This document shows positions 1 to 11,200 of a stretch of DNA of 64,000 bases, piece after piece. The first letter of the stretch is position 1. Every line of letters begins with the position of its first letter. Position numbers and translations under genes: made by a program. Under the pieces are notes generated by a model that was given only the letters and a program-made list of their open reading frames with translations, ran no database searches and had not been told where the DNA came from. The DNA is from Paragonimus westermani (lineage: Eukaryota; Platyhelminthes; Trematoda; Plagiorchiida; Troglotrematidae). The stretch spans positions 165,600-229,599 of the forward strand of contig QNGE01000761.1 in NCBI GenBank assembly GCA_008508345.1, given 5' to 3'.

Positions 1-3000
1 TTCCGAAAAATACGGTGACATGCATACAAGGAAGTAAAGTAAATTCGATAAAAAACGAACAGACCGACACGAGGAACGATTTAGGACCAGGATCGACTTA
101 GAAACAATCCCAGATAAAGGTTTCTGGCAAAAAACGGAATGTGCGTACGAACAGCGAACATAAATTGAAGGCGTTACAATGTTGGGGTTCTGCTGCTACT
201 TGTGTGCGGCTGGCCAGATAAAAATAACGTGACAAATAGTGTACAGTTGGTAAAATGAGGTTAATCGCTTCAATTTGTCTAAGAAGTCCTGCTTACTGGG
301 TTATCAACTGAAGATAACAAGAGAGATATAACCTGGAGTATGCATAAGACCGACTGAGCGTTCACAGTTTCAGGACACCTTGTAAATAATGGGCAATTTT
401 TCCAATTGGCATCGTCTCACTCCTGACACAAGAGTATCATCAGACTAGATGAACCAGTTACAAATGTGGTGGTATTTTAGGCAGGTTAGACGACTAAATG
501 AAGTAAAAGGCAACAAATCATGGCTGCAAGTCACAGGGTTCTTGCTGACGTACAGTTGGTTCATGATCTGTTGTCTCTCTATTCGTTTAGTTGTTCAAGT
601 GTAGCTTATCTTAAATACCGCCAAATTTGTATCTGGTTCAACAAGGTTGACGAAGCTGCCGCGCCAAGAGTGGAACGTATTCAATAAACAAAATGACCAA
701 GTGTTTAAAAGTTGTTCTGAAAGAAAGACACTGCTCATCTTTTCGATGTGAATGAGTAGCTAGAGCGAGATCTACAAACGGATGTGGTTGAACGTTCTTA
801 TTTACTAATACGGCTACGCTCAGTATGGGATCATTAAAACCATTAACATTATGCGCCCCTAGTAAGTATGACGGATGGAAGTCGAATTCCTGCCAAGCAG
901 GGGAGCGCACTACTGACGGGCTTTAACACAAGTGCAAATCAAGTCCCGTGCATTTTTTGGGAAGTACGCTAGCAGAGCCGTCTGTGTGAATGCACGAGAT
1001 GCGATCGAGTCAGAACGATGTTCAAATCATATTAATCCAATAACAACCCATACCATATGAAAGCGATGTAGAATGTGAAAATCTCAGCCCATCTGAAGAG
1101 TAGCATACGTTTACATGATAGATGCATTAGTGGAGGGAAAAAGGCGAAAATCCGTGGGCATTCATCATAACCACAAATAATGCACAGAAGAGAAAACAGG
1201 GTAACATGAACAAACATGCAACATAAATGTGGTAATATGGATAGTGATCGAACGAAACATTACTTGGTTGTCGACCGAATCGATTGCTACCGTCGAAACC
1301 CCCAGGGAGAGTTTGGTTTGCGTTGGTTGTCGCAGGCTACACCAGCGTCATTCATGAAAACCGCATGGTTCAGTCCAATGTGAAGAGAAGCGTGTGAAAA
1401 AGACCGGAAAAGAGAAGGAGATCTAGTATGAAATCAGAAACAGGCAACCAGTTAACATCGTTCGAATTATGTGTCCCCATCAGCGGAAGCAAGTAGACAG
1501 TTGTGATAAAGGGAAAAAAGTGAGGATCAGAGCGTTTTAAAGTAAGTGTGTGAGTAGACACCAAGAGAGGGATAATATGATTCACTGGTATTAGCAGAAA
1601 GACCACCATAAAGAAGCGAACAAATGGCAGTGGTATCACCTCGTAGCTGCCGACAACCGGGCGTACAAATTTTTCGGTAAATTGTGCGTGTGTTAGCGAT
1701 TCCTGAACGATCGCAAATTTGTGCAGATAATGATAACCGATGGAAAAAATGGAAACCAGTGTGGAACCTGACAAGCAAATCATTCGAGTAGTGCCAAGAA
1801 GCATATGAACCATCGGCCTCATGGGTTTCAACTCACGATACTTTACGGTATCAGTGTGAGAACGTCATAGTGATCAATCAGGATTTATGTGCTCAATCGC
1901 ATTGCAGCAGCAGCTCATAGGAAATATTTCGTTAGCAAAATTAGACTTTGTCTCCACAGCCAACAAATTACATAATGTGATGATGATCGGCGACATTTCC
2001 ACCGACGCCTATGTATCATTACCTGTTTAGCACAGTGCTCAGTGAAGGGATACGTACGAAGTTGCACAACATAAAAAGAGTAGGATTGTGAGAAATGGAT
2101 GAGTAACTAATAAGAAATTATCTATGCAGGTGTCCCGTATTACAAGTACTGAACCGTAAATAAAACAGGTTCCTGAGCCCATGAAAAAAGGAAACACGTT
2201 GGGCCAGCAGAAGCAGACTGCAGAGTTTAATAAGCCTAGTTGTCGAGTTTCGCAAAGAAGATACCGTAAGCCAGGTTGTAATGCGGTTGGGAGCGACGAA
2301 CGCATCCGGGCGAACAATATCCATATCACGAAATCGCGTTAGCTATGGCAATGCGCATCGGACAGTCAAGTAACCGATGGTCACCTGATAAATTAGTGAT
2401 CGTGCGTGAGCAACAACTGTCAAAGGGAGTCAACAGCTACACTAATCGGCGCGATTGGACGTCCACCTAACCCCTTCATTGCCACATGTGTATTTTAATG
2501 ACAGATAATAGCGACAAAGTGGTGGGGGAAGCGAAACAGCTACTGTGGTTACAGTGGGCCTACTGGACGTGTTTCATTGTACAATCTAACATATTTGGCT
2601 TCAATGCAAAAAGGAATCAATGATTCGTGAAGCGCTGAGGCGTACACAGTAAGTGCAGGGTAGTCAAGGTCTCAGTCAAAACCAAATGAGAACCGATTGG
2701 TCAATTTCTTGTTGAACTAACACAAAAAAGGTTGTTATATCTTCACCCCTCTTTCAAGCATGCACAAAAGTGTGCTGCAGGGAAGAGACAAACGCCACAC
2801 ACCACAGGTATCATCGAGACCTCATGCGTGAGCCATTTGGATTATTTTTAGTGCTGAGCTGAATACAGCTTGTGAACTACTGACTGAACAGAGTGAGACA
2901 GGACGTCGAACTGTAGAATTGTCAATACCCAACACTATGATATAAATGCTTGACTGAGACTAATTTCGAACTGCAGACAATTAGTTCAAAATGGTGATAT

Positions 3001-4247
3001 ACAAGATTGGGATAGTAAAACAACGAAAGTGTTGGCAGAGCAGACATGTTAGAAACCAGTCACTGCAGATTTACAACCAAAGTTGAGAGAAAACGGAAAG
3101 TATTGACAAATTTCCCAGGATCAGTAAATGAATAAAAGAGAAAACAAGCCCACTGAACTAATTACGTGCAGACGGACTCATCATCACAAGATAATGAAGA
3201 TGGAACAACCAACACCAATTGGTTACGGCGAGATCTTGTTTCATATAGTTTAGTCGTGCAACAAAGGGGAAACTGAGTTACTGATTCGATCCGTTTCGTA
3301 TTGAAGTGAACGTACACCAGACAAAGCCAATGCCCCGAGGAGTAGCGCATTTGCAAACTGGGACGAAATGTGGTTTCGTATCTGAATGAAAAAGTGCGCT
3401 CATTTCACACGGAATAAACAAAACAGCCACCCCCCACCGATAGACCCGCAGATTAAAACAAAAACTGTCTCCCTATTCCAAGTGACCTGTGCATTGCCAC
3501 CGTAAACGGGTAATTTAGACGAACGGTAGGGTGCCTTCAAAGGTTTGAAGGAAAGCACTCCCATATGTACCAGTTCGGCTGTCTGTCAAATTGTAGGCAA
3601 TAATCAAAGGTTTCAACGGCAGGTTGTTTACACAAGAACGAAGAAAAAAGCAAGAAAAAGAAGGCACACACTTCATGTGGAAAAAGAATGAAAGTTAACA
3701 ATCTGTTTTATATCCAATCGAGCTATGGACGGTGCCCGAAGGAGCTATTCAAAACGCAATACGAAAACCAACATTGACCTACGGACAACCGTGACCACAA
3801 TCAAGCAGGTCTTGTTTGAATTACGCAAACGACCGCCTTCTCAAGTCAAACGAGGTTGGAAAGGACGAGAAGTACGGTCCGAAGAGTCTGTTCTTCATAA
3901 ATATTCAAAAACTGGTTGACTTATGGCTCATCTGATTGTCTACAGCAATTTCGAGCGGAAGTATTGCGGCATGCATACAACAGAACTTGTGCCGGCGTAC
4001 AAAAAACGTGACTGTTGAGAGAATGGACACGTGTAATATGAGGACAGCCACAGCGTGCAGCGGTAATTGGCTTTAACCACAAACCAGCAAACGTACATCA
4101 AAACGATATGTATTGATGAGCTACATTAAGGGTGGGAATACAACCAGCATGGTGCGGGGTCAGGAGAATAGTGTTTTAGCTAAGGAAAATGGGAGACAAA
4201 ATGCGAAAACTGAGCACGTTGGCAAATAAGAAGCAACACACACACAC
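1..4247. other. Non-coding stretch, nothing recognised
   Basis: No open frame here resembles a known protein and I found no transposon fragment. Several short frames (for example the minus frame at 1370-1831, with hydrophobic, His-rich composition) look like chance openings. A short (CA)n run lies at about 4236-4248. Confidence 0.5.
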
Positions 4248-4610
4248 CACAGAAGGAAGCAGGTCTCCATGACTTTTCTGCTCTCCTGACGACGACCAGC
4301 TGTTAAGCTTAACATATGGCGGCGGTGATGGTAGCGGTAGATCCGAAGTATGGCATTTATCCATCCGTTCAACCAATGCCGGGTCAAATGAGACCCGTCG
4401 GTTGTCTAGCGGAAGTTGAGGGTCACGACGACCCAGTAGTACTGGTGAGCCACCCCGTGCCACGTTGGCCATGTAAGGTTGGACAGTCAATAAGCTGTCC
4501 TTGAGTTGAAAACAGTGTGAAACCGGTGGTACGTCGTCCATGCGTTTCTCAAGATCGGACATTCGTGATCGGTGGATTTGATTTTTTTTAACCGGGATGG
4601 ATTCGGAAGA
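4248..4610 (-). CDS. Possible further tail exon (Pro/Ser-rich), same strand and phase as KY-like gene
   Basis: An open minus-strand frame follows acceptor TTTAATACACGGTATTTCAG. It contains MSDLEKRMDDVPPVSH, QPYMANVARGGSPVLLGRR, RVSFDPALVERMDK and LPLPSPPPYVKLNSWSSSG. A GTGTGTG donor near 4248 gives 121 codons, phase 0 to 0. Alternatively the frame runs on to a stop at 4176 and this is a last exon. No domain is recognised. The residue pattern looks like real, phosphorylatable disordered protein rather than random sequence. It could belong to a different gene. Confidence 0.5.
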
Positions 4611-7600
4611 CTGAAATACCGTGTATTAAACAAAATGAACCACACAAAGAATCTTCGGGATTTTAATATACCTGCAGTAGGATGCACACTCTTATGAACG
4701 AAAAAGTCATGAAGTGAACTCAGTGTCTATAGAGACTTTTTATTTGGAGACGTATCACAGAATTGTGACAATTAGCGACCACAAATCTTGGCATGGAAAA
4801 AAACGGGGGGGGGGGTAAGTAGAACAGACTTTCCAAGCAAATGCTACCAATGGTGCTAGTTGTTCCGGTGTTCGCCCGTCTGTCGTTTTGAACTCTGTCG
4901 ACCTCCATGTGTCAGTTCTTCAATCGAAAATATATCATATATTCAGACGGAAATCGATTCATACAAACAATTATCCTACTTTTATCCAAGATCTCACGCA
5001 CAGTAATGAACTACGAATCTGGTATGGTGTCTCATGATACCCACACTTACAAGCTGGCTATGAAGTTTCACTCTGAGATATCGTTGTTGAATCTGAAATG
5101 AGGGACAGTAATTCAAAATGAACTGCGTTCATCCAGGCTAAAGAGGTCATCATCATCATCATAGACAGCAATACATCCGTGGTTCACACTAATGCTTAAC
5201 TGCCACAGGTCTTAACGAGTCACATCAATGTTACCATTCTACTGCATAAAATATGCAGGTAAGTTTGTTTGTCACCAATTGAGTGAAGGTGAAAATTCGA
5301 CCCAATCGCGCCACTTCCTGAATGGACGGGGTTTTTAACAAGTCGACCGTCTACGAGCTCTCAGTTATTTCTTAGCGACCAAAATATGAGGTTTAACAAA
5401 TCAGCACAATTTGTTTGCACATTATCAACAAAATGAGGTGGTCCACGAAGATAATAAGACCCACAGTGGTGAAATGAATCTACCGGTGTAGGAAACGAAA
5501 CGTCGCTTCATAAGAGAGCATCCATACTCCATCAGTTATACGAAATGCTGGTCGGTGCGTTGGCGAACAGCTTAAACACCTTTCTATCTTCCCTAGACTT
5601 AGTTATGCTTTTAAAAAACGGCAGATTTATGAGACCGGTAAGCATCCTGAAAGTTACAAGGGTTTAAAATGATCACCTAGCGATTTCGCAGAAAGTAGGA
5701 TTCAACAAGAATTAGTTGCATACATGGATTAGCGTCAACGGTGCTGTTATCGAAAGCACGCTCATTTATGTTGTCACATATTGGCACAAAAAGTTGAGCC
5801 ACAAAGTCAGGAAGGACGCAGCCATTGATTCCACTAACACCACTGGCCACAGCCAGACTCGTCGCCACAGATGAGCTAGTTTGTACGTTGGCGCCGAGTG
5901 AGGCTAAACTAATCACCGAACAACCCTGTAAACGCAGTTCTAGTAGTCCAACAAACAATCAACGCAGAAGGTGTGTACGTGAATGCAGCTGGACGACAGA
6001 CAAACCAAACAGTGCTGTTGAACACAGAAAACAAAAAAACGGAAATCGATTCTAAGGTGGCAGAAGTTCAACACTCACACGTTGATGTCAGTGTGACCGA
6101 CTGTCGTTTGTAAACAGTCGCTATTCGAGTTGGTGCAGCGGTTCGTTGAATGTATACATAAAGTAATAATCACACACGTTGGTTTGTAGAGTTTTGGGAA
6201 GATACAGCAACGTACCACATGGCTATAAACTTGTCATAAACAACGTCCTCACACTGAAAGAAAAACGGGGGTGTAAGTAAACCACGGAGCGTGCAGAAAA
6301 CGAAGCCGAACATTCAGCTCTCACAGTTGAGTCAGCACACAGAGTAAATCATCAGGATCTGTGTCGAAAGCGGGACATGAAAGCAGACTGCTCCAGAAAA
6401 AGGGTGCTAGCCAGAAGAATGTAAACAAGAGGCGGGTTTCACGTATTGGTAACAAATGGACAGAACGGAGCCTTTCAGAGGATGTTCCAACGAACAACAT
6501 AACGTGGGTATAAAAAGTCCGGGTAACCAAACAAATTGGCACACACGGGCACGAAATAAAAAGAACAAGACAAGCTGACAAAATATGCTTAAAGATTATT
6601 AACTTGAGTTGAAGAGTATGAATTGAATGTATTGATCAAAGACAAGAAGGAGTTGGTTCTGCTTCCTCGTAGATAAAAATGGCGAAAAAATAAATTTGAA
6701 ACACTGAGTTCCCTTTATCCAGTTCATCAAGACAGCAAGAAGACATACATTGCGAGATGCAAGCATTTCGTTTATTCTCATCAGTCGGTTACATAAAACA
6801 TTCGGTTATATAGGTTAAGCGCGTAGCGTCAGAAAACGAAAATTGTGAAATGATATCATTTCTTGCACTCTTATCAGCCACAGACGTGCATACTGTAATG
6901 CGCAACAAGCCGAACGAATCTTATTAAGTCAGAACGACGGATAGAACCAAGGTGCTAAATCATGTGATAAAAACGCAGCAAAATCAGGGCAACTTCGAAG
7001 TCGCATAAGCCCGATTTTAGACGTGACTAGGAGTGGTTCGACCAGCCCCAACAGGACTGAACTTCGATTAGGTAAGAGAGTGGTGAAGCAACTAGACGGA
7101 TCTATGCTATGCCCATCTACGATTAAGTGACGACCGATCAGTGATGCAAGCAATCGGTCGCAGGTCAGAAATTTCAATGGCCGCTGTGAAAGCTGTTCAA
7201 CTAGTCACTCAAGAATATGGCTTTGCTATTCAGATGGCTGAATTCCTTTCAGTCTACCTAGGCAGCGGGTACCAGAGCTACATTTGAGTGGTACTTGAGA
7301 AATGTTTATGGCCAAGGCTCTGTTAGTTACGCTTCCGAAACCGAGATTACGTATTCAAAAGCAACTTACTGTGGTGTTGAAGTTGCCCTGGTTTTGATGG
7401 ATATTAACGTATAATTTAGTACGTTAGCTTTGTCGTTGTTCTGACCTAATACGATTCGTCCGGTTTGGTGTACACTGCAGTATGCACGTTTGTGGCTGAT
7501 ACGAATGCAAGAAATAATATCATTCCACAATTTTCGTCTTCTGATTTGTATTTCCGGACGTCGAAAGTAACAGGGAAAGTGGAACTTGAAATGGTGTGAC

Positions 7601-8062
7601 TTATGCACCTCTACTGGGGTTAACTAAGCGGTATGATTGTCGCGTTGACAGAGCCACTTAAGCTAGACAGGACGACAGACAAGGAACTGGTCCTTTATTC
7701 CGAGAAACATCACAACCACCCACCAACTATATTGCTATAAAGGTATTGATCGAGAACCATAGTCATTCATTAATTCGTGTCTAGCATCTAGCAGCATATC
7801 AGCCCACATACGATCGTTTTTATTTCATAAAAAATTTCCTACTGCACAGGACGTCGCGTAGTACAACCGGGGGCACTGTATCATCTGACAAGGCGAGTAG
7901 ATGAAAATACACTGCTGCTGGTCCATGACTCAGTGTCAACTCTGGCCTAACCTATAGACTCACTCTGAGCTCCATTACTGGCAACTGTCCCACATTACAG
8001 ACACGACTTTACACACAATTGTGCAGATGCAGGAGACGAGACTGAACGTACGCACGACTAAC
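4611..8062. other. Intron-like sequence with a poly-G run and a LINE tail fragment
   Basis: This lies between the two possible tail exons of the KY-like gene. It has an 11-base G run at 4805-4815 and a LINE 3'-end fragment at 5147-5207. A 93-codon minus frame (5958-5677), rich in Ser, Val and Ala, follows a CAG acceptor-like site but has no recognisable domain. Confidence 0.5.
5147..5207 (-). mobile_element. 3'-terminal fragment of the TGA-tail LINE
   Basis: The stretch (TCATCA)n ATAGACAGCAATACATC, followed by GTGGTTCACACTAATG, is the reverse complement of the tail of the LINE ending at 12819. Only about 60 bases remain, as expected for a very short 5'-truncated target-primed insertion. Confidence 0.75.
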
Positions 8063-8293
8063 CTGACGAAGACGGACATTGGACAATGAGCCGGTCACAT
8101 CGGAAATCGCTTCCATCGAGGCCTTGGGAGCAGTGGGAGAAACAAATCGATCCTGAGCAGTCCCGGTAGCAATCAGCCCAGCGCGGGGTGCGTAGTTAAG
8201 TGAAGCTCGGTTAGGTGCATTAACTGGCGAAGGCGTTCGTCCATACGAAGGGGAATATTGATTGGGGAACTGAGATTTGCCAAATTTAAGAGA
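8063..8293 (-). CDS. Probable Pro/Ser-rich tail exon of the KY-like gene
   Basis: There is no ATG-started frame here, but the minus strand has a strong acceptor (CTTTTTTGTTCACCTCAG), an open 77-codon frame and a good donor (CGTCAG/GTTAGT), phase 0 to 0. The product is rich in Pro, Ser, Asn and Ala: SQFPNQYSPSYGRTPSPV, then RASLNYAPRAGL, ending TGSLSNVRLRQ. The composition fits the disordered tail begun in the exon at 18247-17892. Assignment to the same gene is inferred from strand, phase and composition. The preceding intron of 9.6 kb could hide further exons. Confidence 0.6.
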
Positions 8294-11200
8294 CTGAGGT
8301 GAACAAAAAAGATATTTAGAGGTTACTCAGGAATATGATAAGAAACTTGCATAGACAAAGTAAACGATACTCGAAAACATTAACCGTTATATAATGCAAC
8401 TCAGGTAAACAAATCCCTCACTACTCATCAATAACCCTCAGTTTATTGGGTCGCACTTTCATTGCAAAGATCGCGACTTGGCAGTGCTTTACACACTCTG
8501 CTGATTTTAATAGGCCAAATGTTCTGGTTGTAAAACAACAAGAGAAAAAAACGACTTCAGCAAGATAAACAAACTGAAACTCCCCACACACTTGGGCATC
8601 CAGGATGGTGGATGAAGCCGGGATGACATTTTACTTCAGAAAAAAGGAATCACCTTTTAGCCAACCGCTAAACAACCATCATGTCAAGACAACACACGAT
8701 TCACATAAAGTAATCGACTGAGAAGTCTAATCGTTCTCAAGTTTAGGCACAGAAATCCTGACGGCATGCCAGCAAAAGTAAAACCTTAGCATTTTTACTG
8801 TTAATATTATTGGGAAAATTGAAACTGTAATCAAAGTAGACGGTTACTTTGTGAGGGTGTATAAACTTAAAACAAGCAGCTGGGCGGCTTGAAACAAGCA
8901 ACTTTTCCAGCATAGAAGATTGACCAGAATTAACGGTAACGAACACACTATGAGAAAAAGTGATTCCCTATCTCCAAACCACCATAATAAACTACCATCT
9001 TATGAATGGAAGGATGTGGTAAGGCCTCTCGACGCGTGGACAACAATCAATTATTTACCAGCCCGAACCTTTATCAAAACTGACCCACGAAATGAAGGTA
9101 GAATAAACAAGAACGGTAAACACATGTGGGTTAGGGCGTTTATTGCAATGTGTAATATCGGAAGACCCCGCGTGAATTTGAACAAGGTCAAAAGGCCATT
9201 TCCTGCCATTGCCAACAAGCTTCCTAATGAATTTGCGCACAGAGACCTGGCAATCACCTGGATGGCGGAGTTTCGCTACGCACATACCAAAACACACGCA
9301 TTAAAGAAGATGAATAGCCCACGAGAAGATGGCAGTAGACAGCGATATTATCAAAGAGAAAACCAGTGTATGTACGTGAACGTGAACGAGGAAGCGACAT
9401 GCTAGACACACGTGAGTGTGCATACACAAATGAACCGATGAATGAACTGATACAGACCAAACTCTTACTGTTTCTTTATGCACCGTCCTAGACTTGAAAA
9501 CTAGCACAGTCATTCCCAATTTTCAGGACAAGCGTACGGTTGGAACACTTCACACGTGAGACACCCAAGGATGGTGATGCACCATTTTAAAAGCAACACA
9601 GTGAACAAGAACGAGGCGGAACAATATGGTGTGTGCACGCGTGAAGAACTATTGGGAAGGATTACGGGTAGGCACGGGCACACTACCGACCAACACGGGC
9701 AAGAGTATTTGTGTGAAACGGCGGAATGAGTGAAACTCTAGAATCAGAGACTCGAACGGAAGAGATATGCAATCTATTGTTTTAAAAACGTAAATCCACG
9801 ATACCGAAGAAAACGATGCACAATGTTTTTTACGGCTGTCCAGTCACAGCGAGTTTATAAATCGAAAAAAGAAACAGTCATAACATGTGAAGTCGTACCC
9901 GTCAAAATGCAACCAGGCTACCGAAATCTAGATAGAAGGGTATAAGGCGGATATAAAACAACAAAATAACGCTGTCACCGACCTAAGTAAAATGGTTAGT
10001 CTATATGGACCGTGAAACTAAAAAAGCACGCCTCCTAATTTATAACAATGTTTTCAACAGTCTCGATAGAGGTGTTCTATTGGAAACCCTTGCGGAAACT
10101 GATGTTAAACGCGTCCTCAGTTTGGTCGTTCAAAATTGTTTTCCTGATACGGAGCAGCCCACCAGCTGAATGAACGAACCAGTTTCAAGATGCAACCTTG
10201 TCTTTGTTATTCTTTGCTGTGAAACATTTTCGATTTCTTTCAAGAGCATTTCGCTTCAAACATGCTAACGAAGTGACGATCAGAGCTCTACATTTCAGTG
10301 GCAACTCTCCTTTGTTCCGACAAGAAAATCCAACAGAAATGGTAAATTGGTCAATTTCACACATTTTCACATTTAACAATTCCGAAAATCTGGATGTTTT
10401 GGTTTTTCTGCGATGATCGATTCGTCAAATATTCAGTACACACAATTCAAATCTACTCGCAGTTCATCATGACCTTTGCATACAGAAAAATTTATTGGTC
10501 AGCGTCTCCGGGACGGAGATGTAAGACTCACTTTTGGCTTATGTTGGAGCGTGTCAATAATTTATAAACTTATCACGGCCACTGCTAAAAAGTGAATGTG
10601 ATCGAGTGTTCAGATGGGATAACTGTGCCAATCCTAACGTGAAGGAGACTGAACGGTAGTCAAGCAAGTTTCTATGCAAAAACGCGGAGTTGAATTTAAA
10701 TCTCGACACTGGCAATACGCACCACTGAGGGGTTCAAAGTAAGGAGAAACGGGAATCTAGTGCTTCTTTTCGAGGGAGATCAGAGAAGAGGATTAAATGA
10801 GTGTAGAAGCTGGTATTAACTGTGGGCGGTCTACAATTTGTGTTATCATAATTATTCAGCAACTGAAGCCTACTCTCGATTAACCGGCAGACTACGGAAA
10901 GTTCCGCCGGGAAATACCTCATAATTGTACTTGATCCAGACAAGATGAGAATATTGCTTATTGATATCACATCTTCCACAGCATTATCCACGCAACACCC
11001 TCCTGCATACGTGTGTGGCTCGTGCGACACATGTGCAATCCATTGTAGGGACAACAAGTCTAGAAGAGATGTCCGTAGGAACCTGAAACATAGCCTAAAG
11101 GCTGATCGTGAGGCTTGGTTATTGGGAAAGGTTAAGGAAATGGAGACGGCTTTTGCTTCAGGAAACACTGGCAAACTGTTTAAGCTTATCCGTACCACTG

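Noticed and set aside
1370..1831. 153-codon hydrophobic minus frame as a membrane protein
   Set aside because: An overlapping second frame on the same strand and no homology; composition reflects pyrimidine-rich DNA.
4805..4815. Run of eleven G
   Set aside because: A single homopolymer without further G tracts close by; no quadruplex of four tracts can be argued.
5677..5958. Ser/Val/Ala-rich minus frame after a CAG acceptor-like site, in phase with the possible tail exons
   Set aside because: Weak polypyrimidine tract, no clear donor, no recognised motif; not enough to call an exon.
8920..9405. 161-codon plus-strand open frame
   Set aside because: No domain or compositional signal; two overlapping open frames exist on the other strand over the same bases, as expected by chance in a stop-poor stretch.
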